DNA of 64,000 bases from Occallatibacter riparius (GCF_025264625.1 NZ_CP093313.1:992001-1056000); one strand, 5' to 3'; positions 52,544 through 62,006 are shown, counted from the stretch's first letter. A program made the numbers and translations. Notes: generated by a model from the letters alone, not told the origin.

Positions 52544-52879
52544 ATGACTGCCGATAAACGATCCCAAGGTGTCCTAAAAGAGTTCGAAGTGGCATTTGCT
52601 GCGATCGCAATTGCGCTTGCGATGGCTGCTAAGGAACGCTCCTTTGGTCCTGCAGTTACAGTCGCCGAGTGCTTCGGCCTAAAGGAGCGAGGGGATGGAC
52701 ATGCATCAGCAACATGCATATACGAGCGTTGTGACGGTGATCTGTGCCTTTGGCTTCGGACTCACTGGTATGACCAATCGCACCCATTCTCGATTCAACC
52801 TGATATGAACAAGCTCAGGCTAGAACTGAGACAAGGGTCAGCGGTGCTGCGCTCGACTGAGACATGGTATGAAGACTGA
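52544..52879 (+). CDS. hypothetical small protein
   Basis: About 111 residues: an N-terminal helix rich in Ala (VAFAAIAIALAMAAKERSFG) and a C-terminal part with DLCLWLRTHWYD. Unrecognised. It lies between the Mrr-J gene and the nucleoside-modification cluster, all on the plus strand; a role in either is unknown. Confidence 0.4.
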   Translation: MTADKRSQGVLKEFEVAFAAIAIALAMAAKERSFGPAVTVAECFGLKERGDGHASATCIYERCDGDLCLWLRTHWYDQSHPFSIQPDMNKLRLELRQGSAVLRSTETWYED

Positions 52880-53050
52880 GTGAAAGTCGCAGCTAACTGC
52901 GGGGAGAGCAACAGACTGTGTGGAACGACGCGCCATACCATGTGGCACACGCCATCAGCGAATAGCATGATTTTTCTTGCTACTGCCTGGTCTCTCCAGA
53001 GTACAATCCTACTCACAAGTTACTTACATCGATACGTGGAGGCTAAGGCC

Positions 53051-53398
53051 ATGTCAGGTGGCGGAGGCGGCGGCGAATGGCGACCCGCACCGATTCAGCC
53101 CAAAGAAGGCGGAGGCGGGATTGCAGATCCTTGCGATGTTTCAGAACTCACCTCACTCAACTCAGTGGACCGGACTGTGCTCGCAACGGTGAGTACCGGG
53201 AACACACTCGAGGTCCGCTTTGATCCGGGGCCGCCGCGTAGGCTTTTGGCTCAAACTACAGCGGGACAAACAGTCGGATCGATCACATCCCCTGCAATGG
53301 CCCAAATTATCCAATGCATCCAGAATGGGCGCGCCTATGTGGCTGAGATAAGGTCGATCCAGGGAGGCAGTTGCCAAGTGTGGGTGCACTCGCAATGA
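53051..53398 (+). CDS. small beta-rich protein, first gene of the QueC-like cluster
   Basis: A 115-residue protein: Gly-rich start, DPCDVSELTSLNSV, then beta strands TVLATVSTGNTLEVRF, AGQTVGSITSP and YVAEIRSIQGGSCQVWV. The order of strands and the GxxVGxI motif slightly resemble HIRAN-like small barrels, but the match is weak. ATG at 53051 has GGAGG eight bases upstream. Its stop overlaps the start of the PfkB-NDT gene (ATGA), so it is translationally coupled to it. Confidence 0.55.
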   Translation: MSGGGGGGEWRPAPIQPKEGGGGIADPCDVSELTSLNSVDRTVLATVSTGNTLEVRFDPGPPRRLLAQTTAGQTVGSITSPAMAQIIQCIQNGRAYVAEIRSIQGGSCQVWVHSQ

Positions 53399-54585
53399 GT
53401 TCGATTACGGTAGTGGGGGGTGTTTACCATGAGCGGTGTATCTGGCCTGAGTGGAACCAAATTTGGGGATCAGGAGGACGCGCTGCCGGAGCTATCTCAG
53501 GACACGTCAATGAGGTCCACCTCATCAGTTATGCGCGGCCTGATTTGGCGAAAGCCTTCGCACCATATGTGGCACTGTGTGGCTTTCGGTTTTCACCTGT
53601 GGACTCGCCTGACGCCATCTCATTCGAATACGTACATTGTTTGTCGAACCCGTCGATAAATCCGATACGTGAAAGGATTCACCAGAACGATGCCATCTCA
53701 GTCAAGGACGACGTCGTGTTGCGCTTTGGAATGCTCGAAGGCACGGCCGTCGTTGACTCGGAGTTCTGCGTCTATGATCCCCAATCTGCATTTGCGCCCG
53801 AGCGTTTCGGGGACAATGGCAGTCGGGCTTCCAGGTTAGCGATAGTTGCCAATCGCAATGAGATTCGTTTGATGACGGGTTTGCCCGATCCGATCGCCGC
53901 GGCGCAGTCTTTGTTGCTCGAAGGAGCCGAGCTGGTCGTAATTAAGGGCGGAACAGAAGGGGCTCTCGTTGTTCAGGCGAGTGGAGTTTCTCCAGTACCG
54001 GCGTTTGAGTCTAGAAGTTCATGGACCATAGGCTCAGGAGACGTTTTCGCGGCCATATTCGCTGCTCGCTGGGCAGGGCATCAGGATACGCCTGAAATCG
54101 CTGCGGAACTCGCCTCAAGAGGTGTGGCTGAATACGCGGAAGCGATGGCACTGCCGATTCCGAACGCCGACGTTCTTCGCGCGACGAAGCGCCGATCCGT
54201 GACGAGAAAGCCCGGGAGAGTTTACCTGGCCGGCCCATTTTTCTCCCTCGGACAGCGATGGATCATTGATGAACTGAGAAGCAGTTTCCTGGGATTCGGC
54301 CTTGGTGTGTTTTCACCTGTTCATGACGTCGGAAGGGGTCCCGCTGAGGTAGTCGGCCCGGCCGACTTGAATGGCTTGGAATGTTGTGATCGGCTGTTCG
54401 CCGTTCTTGATGGATTGGACCCAGGAACGATATTCGAGATCGGCTATGCTCGTCGAATGGGATTGCCCGTGTACGTTTTAGCCCAGTCTGTGGCCGCCGA
54501 AGACTTGAAAATGATCCAGGGTTCTGGCTGTCGAATCTTCGATGATTTATCAACGGCAGTTCATCATACCGTGTGGCTAGTGTGA
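53395..54585 (+). CDS. PfkB-type sugar kinase fused to nucleoside 2-deoxyribosyltransferase
   Basis: A 396-residue fusion. Residues 1-260 are a PfkB/ribokinase fold: GSGGRAAGA near 29, VIKGGTEGALVV near 185 and TIGSGDVFAAIFAA near 210, with the catalytic Asp in GSGD. Residues 273-396 are a nucleoside 2-deoxyribosyltransferase: VYLAGPFFSL, SPVHDVGRG, and LDPGTIFEIGYARRMG near 340 with the nucleophilic Glu. Such enzymes break or exchange the base of a deoxynucleoside; the kinase could phosphorylate the sugar or nucleoside. Coupled by four-base overlaps to the small protein before and the QueC-like gene after, which implies a joint pathway acting on a modified base. Confidence 0.8.
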   Translation: MSSITVVGGVYHERCIWPEWNQIWGSGGRAAGAISGHVNEVHLISYARPDLAKAFAPYVALCGFRFSPVDSPDAISFEYVHCLSNPSINPIRERIHQNDAISVKDDVVLRFGMLEGTAVVDSEFCVYDPQSAFAPERFGDNGSRASRLAIVANRNEIRLMTGLPDPIAAAQSLLLEGAELVVIKGGTEGALVVQASGVSPVPAFESRSSWTIGSGDVFAAIFAARWAGHQDTPEIAAELASRGVAEYAEAMALPIPNADVLRATKRRSVTRKPGRVYLAGPFFSLGQRWIIDELRSSFLGFGLGVFSPVHDVGRGPAEVVGPADLNGLECCDRLFAVLDGLDPGTIFEIGYARRMGLPVYVLAQSVAAEDLKMIQGSGCRIFDDLSTAVHHTVWLV

Positions 54586-55178
54586 AGACTGCTCTTCTCC
54601 TCTCAGGCGGAATGGACTCGATTGCCATAGCATTTTGGAAGCGGCCCGCCTTGACTGTTACTGTGGACTATGGCCAACTCGCCAGCAAAGCCGAAATACG
54701 GGCATCTGAGGCGGTGTGTGCGGTTTTAAACATTGAACACCACATCGTGCGCGCGGATCTAAGCTCGCTCGGAAGCGGTGATCTTGCAGGATCTAGGCCG
54801 CTCGGCATCGCTCCAGTTCCTGAATGGTGGCCATTCAGGAACCAGATGCTCATAACACTCGCAGCAATGAAGTTGGTGCCACTTGGCTGTGACCGCCTAA
54901 TGATTGGGTGCCTAAAAACTGATGGTTTTCACGCAGACGGAACATCAAGATTCATCGAAGCTGCCAGTGATCTCCTCGAGATGCAGGAAGGCTCGTTGAC
55001 GTTAGTAGCGCCAGCGATCGGTCTGACTGCGCCTGAATTGATTAAAGCTGCGAAAGTACCCCTGGACGTGCTGGCTTGGGCGCACTCCTGTCACACAAGT
55101 GATTTCGCCTGCGGCGATTGCAACGGGTGCAGAAAACACTATGAGACTTTTTCACAGTTGGGCTTGCCTCCATACTGA
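54582..55178 (+). CDS. QueC-like PP-loop enzyme
   Basis: A 198-residue ATP-pyrophosphatase of the 7-cyano-7-deazaguanine synthase family: LLLSGGMDS at the N-terminus (PP-loop), VDYGQLASKAEIRASE, PEWWPFRNQMLIT, and a C-terminal zinc site SCHTSDFACGDCNGC. It begins at a GTG overlapping the previous stop. QueC itself converts carboxy-deazaguanine to preQ0, but no other queuosine genes (queD, queE, folE, tgt) are here; QueC-like enzymes of defence loci are thought to modify proteins or bases in other ways. It is slightly shorter than housekeeping QueC (about 220-230). Confidence 0.85.
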   Translation: MKTALLLSGGMDSIAIAFWKRPALTVTVDYGQLASKAEIRASEAVCAVLNIEHHIVRADLSSLGSGDLAGSRPLGIAPVPEWWPFRNQMLITLAAMKLVPLGCDRLMIGCLKTDGFHADGTSRFIEAASDLLEMQEGSLTLVAPAIGLTAPELIKAAKVPLDVLAWAHSCHTSDFACGDCNGCRKHYETFSQLGLPPY

Positions 55179-55857
55179 AGACCCCCATCCACGGAAAGTG
55201 CCGCGCCCTTTCGTCCCCTTCCGTTGGCCCATCCTAGAATCAGCTCCGGGACCGGAATTGCTCCATCCTGGCAAATGTAGCTTCACCGAGGTGATGGAAA
55301 GCCGTCGTTCGTATCGGGATCTGAGTCCAGCTCCCTTCGAATCCATTGTGAATGCAATCGCACTAGCGCTCCACCCGCGTTCACTGAAAGTTGAGGATGA
55401 GTTTGGGCGCAACCGGGGGCCGGCGATCTCTGCAGGCGCACTCCATCCCATCTCGGCTCTCATCATTCCCGGACGCGACGATAGACGCTTAATGCGGTAC
55501 AACGCGCTAGATCATCAGGTGGAGCGACTGGACTGTCCGGAACCTGCGATTGAAGATTGGTGCGTCAAAGCAGCAATGGTTCTGCCAAATGCGGTCGGTA
55601 GTTACGTAATTTTGATTGCGGACTCCGCACTTCCGAACGCAGTGTACCGCTCGGCGGACTCTCTGATCTGGCGCGACTCGGGAGCGGTATTACAGCTCTT
55701 GGCGATGGTTTGTGAAGCTCTTCGACTTGGCTTCTGCCCCATGGGGCTTCTTGGAAAAGAAATTGCAAAAAGCTTGGACAATGAAGGCAGGCTCTGCGCA
55801 GTCGGGAGCGCTGTGCTGGGTAAGTGTTCGACCGGCGGTATAGCTCCAGCGAATTAG
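55141..55857 (+). CDS. SagB-like nitroreductase-family protein
   Basis: A 238-residue flavin-dependent oxidoreductase-like protein: ESRRSYRDLSPAPF, GPAISAGALHPISALII and LLAMVCEALRLGFCPMG match SagB/ThcOx nitroreductases, which oxidise azolines in peptide natural products. There is no YcaO partner. It overlaps the QueC-like gene by 38 bases, so they are expressed together. The likely role is a redox step on the product of the QueC-like enzyme, which is inference. Confidence 0.75.
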   Translation: MRLFHSWACLHTEDPHPRKVPRPFVPFRWPILESAPGPELLHPGKCSFTEVMESRRSYRDLSPAPFESIVNAIALALHPRSLKVEDEFGRNRGPAISAGALHPISALIIPGRDDRRLMRYNALDHQVERLDCPEPAIEDWCVKAAMVLPNAVGSYVILIADSALPNAVYRSADSLIWRDSGAVLQLLAMVCEALRLGFCPMGLLGKEIAKSLDNEGRLCAVGSAVLGKCSTGGIAPAN

Positions 55858-56654
55858 GCTGGCATCAGTTGACGCGTGTCCTCGAAGAGGGTTAGCTGTT
55901 TGGAGTGTCCGTTCTGACCGGACCTAAAGACTGCTTCAGAGAAGCGCCTCATGTAGTCCCACATGAGCGCATCTAAGAAGCTCGGATTGATTTCGAGTGC
56001 GTCCGCGAATTTGACGAATTGTTGCTCTAGTTCTCGGTAATTTTTCTCCGGTATCCACCCATCAGGAAACAGTCCGATGTGGCGCCCCGCCCGCAAGATA
56101 TGGACGTCAACCACTGCCACCCGACTCCCGGGACGCATATTCCTTACGATCCAAGAAGCGGTCTTCAAACCTATTCCGGGCAAATGCGCCAGTGCGTCAC
56201 GGAATTCAATGTCGTCAGACGGCTCAACAAATTCCTCGAGCATGCGCAGGCTCTCGCTAAGGTACCGTGCCTTCTGGCGCGCAAATCTGTATTTCCTGAG
56301 AGCACTTCCGAACTGTATGGGCTCCTCTAGCGCACGTTCAACATCGGCCGAAGAAGGAGTTTGCCGTAGCAGTCCAAGGCTGCGAACTCGCTGATATGCG
56401 CCCATGGCAATGCCTGCTGGCATGCCATAGCCGCCCAGCAAACATGCCGCAACTTCTTCGGCTAGGCTGTCGCCCAGGCGCAAGTCAGAGTAGGTACCGA
56501 GTGCTAAATGCTGCCAAGCCTGTCCTCTCCAGTATGCCGGGGTCAAAATCTCGTCGAAGCCCCCCCACTTGATGCCCGGAAGAACCATCTGGTCAGGCGA
56601 AGGAAGCTTCAGTTGCACGCTGTTGCCACCGATCACTGAATACATGATCTGCAC
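55854..56654 (-). CDS. OGG-like HhH-GPD DNA glycosylase
   Basis: A 266-residue base-excision enzyme. The helix-hairpin-helix is LPGIGLKTASWIVRNM near 157-172 with the catalytic Lys, and the Asp is in AVVDVHILRAG near 182. Both active-site residues of the OGG family are kept, so it should remove a base and cut the strand. It is convergent with the nitroreductase gene (4-base overlap). In type IV CBASS an OGG-family protein accompanies QueC and TGT, so the pairing with QueC is notable. Confidence 0.85.
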   Translation of the reverse strand: MQIMYSVIGGNSVQLKLPSPDQMVLPGIKWGGFDEILTPAYWRGQAWQHLALGTYSDLRLGDSLAEEVAACLLGGYGMPAGIAMGAYQRVRSLGLLRQTPSSADVERALEEPIQFGSALRKYRFARQKARYLSESLRMLEEFVEPSDDIEFRDALAHLPGIGLKTASWIVRNMRPGSRVAVVDVHILRAGRHIGLFPDGWIPEKNYRELEQQFVKFADALEINPSFLDALMWDYMRRFSEAVFRSGQNGHSKQLTLFEDTRQLMPA

Positions 56655-56879
56655 CGTTGTCTCCCTTATTGAGATGCAAGCTCATCCTGCGCCAGTGGTG
56701 AACCCAAAACAGCTCTCGATCACAATAAAGATGGCAACCACGGAGGGTCAAGGCAGTTCTGTTCCGCAGTGCGACACGCATACAGACGGCCTCGCCGTGC
56801 CATTATTCTTCGCGTTTTAGAACCTATTGATAGTCGGCGATTTTCGCTCGCCCGTTAGCCGTTCGTCGCCGATGACAGC

Positions 56880-57280
56880 CTAAGGGTTCAGCCAGCCCCC
56901 TTGGACTTTCCAAGCCGCGCTTTTCTCAGGCAAACTATCGCTAATACCAAATTCAGACCTAATTGCTAGGAGACGGTTTCCGTCGACATCTTCCTGCGTG
57001 CTTGCTCCTGTCGACCCGACGATCGCTATGCCAACGCCCTTCCCGGTTGATAGGGACGTCGAGACTCCGTATTGCGAGGTGGGGGTCGCTACGATCGAGA
57101 ATGAGCTGCCATCGGTCGCGGTCCCGTTTTCTACGGGGCCAGCAGTCGACTGATGACCGTCCGGACATCCATTGCTCGGGACATATTGGTAGTAGGGGTT
57201 TGTGCCAAAAGAGAATGGGTGGGAGGTCCCACGTGCATCCACGTAGACGAAACTGGTGAAGATCCGCTGGACATACTATG
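56880..57280 (-). pseudogene. RHS/YD-repeat protein fragment
   Basis: The open frame reads VYVDARGTSHPFSFGTNPYY, GTATDGSSFSIVATP and DVDGNRLLAI, the style of N-terminal segments of RHS repeat proteins. A start is absent (a TAG lies upstream in frame) and the stop comes after ~130 codons, so it is a truncated remnant, cut off next to the recombinase gene. The family assignment is from style only. Confidence 0.4.
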
Positions 57281-58568
57281 ATCTCATCCGAACCGCAGAA
57301 CTTCGCCGTGAAAGTCGCTCCAGGGGAGTTCGACTGCCGGAGAGCTCGAGACGTTCACCTCTTACGATAAGGAGCAGTTGTATTTCGATTTCCGCCTGCT
57401 CCGGGACATAATGAGCAAGGCAATGGCAGGTGGGACAAAGTGCGACGCAGTTGCTCACATTGTCCCTTTTCTCCGCAGCCGCGACGATGTGGTGAATTTG
57501 GAGAAGATTGGGATTTGCAAATCTGAACCCGCACCGCTGGCATGTTCCATTCGCCCGTTTGAGAACTTGTTCCCTAATTTTGCGATCGCGGCGAATCCCA
57601 GACCGGACGCTCGTGAAAACCGCTTCGTCGTTGGCCTGCGTTATCAACACCTCCGGTACAACGATATCCATATAGGTGTCATCAGGAACCAACCGGCGCC
57701 TCGGATACGAGGATTTCTCTCGGGATCTCGCCGCCTGGACTCTCGTATCCAAGCCATCCATTGCTAATGCTCCGCTGTGAAACGGCAATCCAGGACCGCG
57801 TTCTTGCCTGAAGTGCCTTAGCGACACTGAGAGCGACCTCCGTAATTCGAAGGGCGTGACAGCAAGCCCTGAAATACGCCCAAACCGTTCACACAGACGG
57901 CGGACCGATCGCGGGGAAATGGGACCTCCATTCACTTCGAAGACGAGACCTGAAGCAGAGTGCACTTCGCGCTCCCAATCCCGTATCAGATCTACGGTTT
58001 TCCCCACAGCCTGCACTGTACGAACACGGTGTTTCGCCTTCTCGCCGACTCGAAAGTCCGCGGAGAAATCCCGGATAGTCACATCGTCCCATCGCAGGCC
58101 ACAAATCTCCTTGATCCGAAGGCCCACATCCGCAAGGAACGCGATCATCAGTCGATCTTCAAGCGTGCCATTCTTCTCAACCGCCGTACGATATTGACCG
58201 ATCTCATGGAAATTCAGCCATCTCAGTTGTTCTCTCCGTGAGCTGGGGGTTCCCCGGGTGTATTTGCCGCTCTGAACTCGACGGCTGCTCCCGCGCTGCA
58301 CCCATCCGAGGAACACCTTCGCAGTTGCGAGCTTTCGCCGAAGAGTGCTCGGCCGAAATCGCTGAGACAAATGCTCGCGGTATAGATCCAATTCACGCTC
58401 GGTCAGATCGGCGAATTCCAACGACGATCCGTGGTTCGCTTCAATCCAGCGCAACAACTCCTCAACGTCGGCTCGGGAGTTCCTTATCGCACGCACCCCG
58501 ACGCCCTGATCCGCCAAAGCGGTGCAAAAGCCGCTCATGAGTTCTGCATTGTGCTCCCGAGATCTCAT
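57276..58568 (-). CDS. tyrosine recombinase fused to HNH endonuclease
   Basis: A 430-residue protein. Residues 1-230: SAM-like core-binding domain and the start of a tyrosine-recombinase catalytic domain with Arg in FLADVGLRIKEICGLRWDDV; the box II H-x-x-R reads FELRRSLSVSL, with Phe-Glu replacing His, and no clear nucleophilic Tyr block follows. Residues 340-390 are an HNH module: CQRCGF, IHHIVAAAEKRDNVSNC, ALCPTCHCLAHY. The Cys and His ligands are intact. The combination suggests a broken integrase joined to a nuclease, or a genuine fusion. It lies directly left of the Tn7-like genes, divergent from them. Confidence 0.65.
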   Translation of the reverse strand: MRSREHNAELMSGFCTALADQGVGVRAIRNSRADVEELLRWIEANHGSSLEFADLTERELDLYREHLSQRFRPSTLRRKLATAKVFLGWVQRGSSRRVQSGKYTRGTPSSRREQLRWLNFHEIGQYRTAVEKNGTLEDRLMIAFLADVGLRIKEICGLRWDDVTIRDFSADFRVGEKAKHRVRTVQAVGKTVDLIRDWEREVHSASGLVFEVNGGPISPRSVRRLCERFGRISGLAVTPFELRRSLSVSLRHFRQERGPGLPFHSGALAMDGLDTRVQAARSREKSSYPRRRLVPDDTYMDIVVPEVLITQANDEAVFTSVRSGIRRDRKIREQVLKRANGTCQRCGFRFANPNLLQIHHIVAAAEKRDNVSNCVALCPTCHCLAHYVPEQAEIEIQLLLIVRGERLELSGSRTPLERLSRRSSAVRMRS

Positions 58569-58916
58569 TACCCCCGTTATATCCAGAAATTCTTATTGAC
58601 GCAAAACAACCTTAGTCATATTATGCGCCGTCAGACAGCATAATAGTGCGGCGGAACACTTGAGATTTTCCGCTCTGAACAAAGCCGGGGAACGGATTGA
58701 GGGCGCCCGGGGTACGTCTGCTCGCTTGTTTATCGCGCACGCCGGGGCACCACCATACTGTCAGGCTGGGAGCTCTCACCTGAGACCGTTGATCTCCCTC
58801 CGGGAGGTTGGAAGACAGAAGCGGCTCGGCAGAGGCAGAGGACGGACCTAACTCCCTATCGTCATGCTCGATGCCCTTTGCCCTTCGCCAAAGATCACCC
58901 GCCAAAGGAGTTCACC
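58569..58916. other. intergenic region holding the presumed end of the Tn7-like element
   Basis: No gene. An inverted repeat ATTATGC-11 bases-GCATAAT lies at 58618-58642. In Tn7 the transposon end is immediately upstream of tnsA, so the end and its TnsB-binding sites should lie here; I could not identify repeated TnsB sites or a target-site duplication by eye. Another short hairpin (CTCCCTCCGGGAGG) is at about 58793-58806. Confidence 0.4.
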
Positions 58917-59759
58917 ATGCCATCACGACGTAGACGAATGACGGGGCGCGCCATTGCCAAGCGCAAGAAAGCTGGGCGGGGAAAGGGTAAGCATGCCGAA
59001 TACGACCCCTGGGTGCATACAACCGACTTCGCTGCGATTAGCACATGCTCGCAGATCACGAACTGGAAAGACTCACGGCGAAGCCACATTCTGAGCTTCA
59101 GTGAGCGAAAGAATTTCTTGTGTTACGACTTCGCGGACGTGATCACCGACATCCGCGAGCAGTACCCTCTCGAACTGGAAGAAACGATTGAGATTGCCCA
59201 GTATCTCAAAGTTCCTCATCCGCGCCTAGATGGAGAACTGATGGTGATGACCGTTGATTTCTACATCGAACTCAACGGCATCACGTACATAGCACGCGAT
59301 TTCAAACTTAGCAAGCATTTATGCAAGAAGAGGGTACTTGTGAAGCTCGAGATCGTGCGCCGGTACTTCGCTCTTCGCAACATCGATTATGGAATTGTCA
59401 CGGAGTTGGACATCCCAGAGGTTTGCTGGTGGAACGTAAATTGGCTTCACCCACGACGCGACATTGACTCACTTTATCCTTTAACGCCCGCGCAGGTTCA
59501 GCGCATTGGGACGTCATTATCTGACGTGATCGCAGCGTCACGGGAGGTTGTTCTGGCCGATGTATGTGATCACTGCGACTCGGAGCTCCGCCTTTTCGAG
59601 GGAGCTTCGCTCGCTGTCGCACGCTTCATGCTTGCGAATAAAGCGTGGACTGTGGACATGCGTTCCAAGCTTCTGGAACCTACCCAGCCGATGCTCATCG
59701 AAGTAGGCGATCTGGACAAATTGTGGAGCAGGGCATGTCGGACAAATGTCTCCGAATAA
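58917..59759 (+). CDS. tnsA: TnsA-like transposon endonuclease
   Basis: A 280-residue protein with the restriction-enzyme-like N-terminal domain: Glu in YPLELEETIEIAQY near 86, Asp in MVMTVDFYIEL near 113 and Lys in ARDFKLSKHL near 130, the E-D-x-K active site that cuts the 5' ends during cut-and-paste transposition. The C-terminal half (SLYPLTPAQVQRIG) is a winged-helix-type TnsA C domain. ATG at 58917 with AGGAG seven bases upstream. The stop lies within the start of tnsB (25-base overlap). Confidence 0.88.
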   Translation: MPSRRRRMTGRAIAKRKKAGRGKGKHAEYDPWVHTTDFAAISTCSQITNWKDSRRSHILSFSERKNFLCYDFADVITDIREQYPLELEETIEIAQYLKVPHPRLDGELMVMTVDFYIELNGITYIARDFKLSKHLCKKRVLVKLEIVRRYFALRNIDYGIVTELDIPEVCWWNVNWLHPRRDIDSLYPLTPAQVQRIGTSLSDVIAASREVVLADVCDHCDSELRLFEGASLAVARFMLANKAWTVDMRSKLLEPTQPMLIEVGDLDKLWSRACRTNVSE

Positions 59760-61972
59760 ACGAGGTTATCGAGTTCGACGCTGGGACCCCGTCCGCACGC
59801 GCCGAACGAGTCCTGTTCATCGACGCCACCGGTCGGTCCGTGCTCATGATTGAAATCTTCGGGTCTGGCTCCAAGGAACACTGGGTCAATTTTGAGGCAG
59901 TATGGAATGCCCTTGCAGTTGGCACAGCAAAGTCAGTGATCGACCCCTACGAGTATCTTATGTTGCCAGACAGCGACTATTCCGAAGCGCGTAGGGCCGA
60001 GAAAAGAATGCGCGTCGAAGCGATGTCACTGCTCACCAAAGCGGAGCCTGAATTGAAATTTAACCCTAACAAAAGGGGCGAGCTGATTCGTAAGATTTGC
60101 GCCGAAGACCGCACAGACGCGCCCCGTCTGAATAAGGGATCGGTCTACATCCTTTGGAGGCGGTTCCTTCAGCGCGGCCAACTCGACAATGCATTCCTTG
60201 GCGACCATGATCGCGCTGGCTGGACGACTGAGATGCGTTCGGACCGAAGTCACGACGCAAAACTCGGCAGAGACCGAGTCGGCGACACACAAGCAGAAGC
60301 GCGCGCAGGGGTTGTTCTGACCCACGACTTGAAGCAAACAATGTTCGCAATCGCCACTACGTACCACGAACAGCCGGTTAACGGCGTGTTTCTGACTTGG
60401 CCAAAAGCTTGTGAGCTTGGAAGGGAACAATTCTTTAACAAGAACGTCACCGTCAATGAAGACGGTGTGGCAATTTACGAGATGCCCGAACAAAGCACAA
60501 TGCCTTCCGACGCACAGATCAAGCGAGAATACTATAGACGAAAACATTTCGGGGAGATCGTCCAAGCACAAAGCTCGGTAAAAAGCTTCAATCTGAATCT
60601 GCGACCTCTCAAAGAAGATCAGAGGCAGATAGCGTACGGTGCGATGGATGTGCAACAGGCGGATTTCGACTTCCTTCCAATTTATGTCGTGAATCCAGTA
60701 ACGCGCAAGGTCATCGGAAAGCCCACCTTAGCGGGCATTCGTGACACCATGTGCCGAGCCAGAACTGCTTCGGCGCTTACTTGGGAGACAGACAGCGCCG
60801 CCGCTGCTCTGCTCGCCATTGAAAACCTCGTGTCCAACAAGGTCGAATACGGCAACTCTCTGCGGGTCACTATAGAGCCCAGCTGGATGCCGTACGAAGA
60901 TCTGGGTGACGCGCTTCTGACCGATAACGGCGGTTTTATCACCAAATGTGCACTGCAACTTTGGGACGGCTTACGCCTCGAGTTGATGCACACTGGCAAT
61001 TGCCGGCCAGAGATGAAGCCCATAGTAGAGTCGTCATTCAAGAGCCTTTACGATGACCTAATAAAGCTTTTACCCGGTGCTGTCCCTCCGGACGCAGGAG
61101 ACCCGGACTCAGATCCCGTGGCCAAGCGAGCGTGGGAGCGGGCGAGACTGGACATCACTCAGCTTCGACGCCTAATCTTCTGTTACGACGTCTCTTACAA
61201 CAGGTTTCACTATCTTAAAGACTATCCCCTTGCCGATGACATGAAGGGCACGGTCCGCCCTATTCCAAACGAGCTCTATCATTTTTCGAACCGCAAACGA
61301 ACAGGAAGGCCGCGTCACACCTCCCTCGACGTTGTCCGGCTTCACTGTCTCACGCGTGATATCGCCACAGTAACGCGCGAGGGAATAGTCTACCGGGGCA
61401 AGACATACATTTCGCAGAGAGCGATTGATGAACATTGGCAGGAGAAAGTCGCCCGCCTTAAGCACTTCTGGGACATCGAGGTCCTAGCGGATCCCCGCAC
61501 TGCCGCTCGCATCTACCACCTCTTGCCAGGTCATGCCCGCCTACTGGCCGAGCGCCTCCCGTTTCTTGAGCCCTGCTGGCGAACTCGCTCTCTCAGAGAG
61601 CGCACTGATGTTGATTTCGCGGATATTGAACATGAGCAACGCCGGCAGAAGGCGGAATATAACCGAGCCCAGGAAGGTGCACCACAACAAGCGGCCTGGC
61701 TGAATGGCTATGTCAACGACACTGTCCAACAGGCTACGCAAGGGACCGAGGCAGCCCTCGGCTGCAAGAAGCAAAAGAGAACTGATTTTCGCGAGAACTG
61801 TCGACAAGCTCGTGAGCAGGAACGAGATGAGAATGTTCATGCACCGAAGATCACCTCTAATGTTCCAGATTTGCAGGAGACCGTTCAGGAGGAGGCACTT
61901 GAAAACATGACCGCCTCAGAGCAAGCACGCCTCATTGCGCTGATGTCTGGTGATTCTAAAGGGTGCAGCTGA
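59735..61972 (+). CDS. tnsB: TnsB-like DDE transposase
   Basis: A 745-residue integrase-fold transposase that joins the 3' ends. The DDE residues are visible: Asp in AYGAMDVQQADFDFLPI near 303, Asp in LLTDNGGFITKC near 396 and Glu in MKPIVESSFKSLYDDL near 431. The N-terminal ~290 residues would bind the transposon ends, and a long charged C-terminus probably contacts TnsC. ATG at 59735 is used; the frame upstream is inside tnsA. Confidence 0.92.
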   Translation: MSDKCLRINEVIEFDAGTPSARAERVLFIDATGRSVLMIEIFGSGSKEHWVNFEAVWNALAVGTAKSVIDPYEYLMLPDSDYSEARRAEKRMRVEAMSLLTKAEPELKFNPNKRGELIRKICAEDRTDAPRLNKGSVYILWRRFLQRGQLDNAFLGDHDRAGWTTEMRSDRSHDAKLGRDRVGDTQAEARAGVVLTHDLKQTMFAIATTYHEQPVNGVFLTWPKACELGREQFFNKNVTVNEDGVAIYEMPEQSTMPSDAQIKREYYRRKHFGEIVQAQSSVKSFNLNLRPLKEDQRQIAYGAMDVQQADFDFLPIYVVNPVTRKVIGKPTLAGIRDTMCRARTASALTWETDSAAAALLAIENLVSNKVEYGNSLRVTIEPSWMPYEDLGDALLTDNGGFITKCALQLWDGLRLELMHTGNCRPEMKPIVESSFKSLYDDLIKLLPGAVPPDAGDPDSDPVAKRAWERARLDITQLRRLIFCYDVSYNRFHYLKDYPLADDMKGTVRPIPNELYHFSNRKRTGRPRHTSLDVVRLHCLTRDIATVTREGIVYRGKTYISQRAIDEHWQEKVARLKHFWDIEVLADPRTAARIYHLLPGHARLLAERLPFLEPCWRTRSLRERTDVDFADIEHEQRRQKAEYNRAQEGAPQQAAWLNGYVNDTVQQATQGTEAALGCKKQKRTDFRENCRQAREQERDENVHAPKITSNVPDLQETVQEEALENMTASEQARLIALMSGDSKGCS

Positions 61973-62006
61973 ACCATTACCTCTATTCCATAGCGGGAGA
62001 TCGTGA

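Noticed and set aside
54582..55178. Housekeeping queuosine synthesis gene
   Set aside because: No queD, queE, queF, folE or tgt nearby, and it is coupled to an NDT-kinase fusion and a nitroreductase instead.
53051..56654. Call of type IV CBASS for the QueC/OGG cluster
   Set aside because: No CD-NTase, no TGT and no cyclic-nucleotide effector are present in the window.
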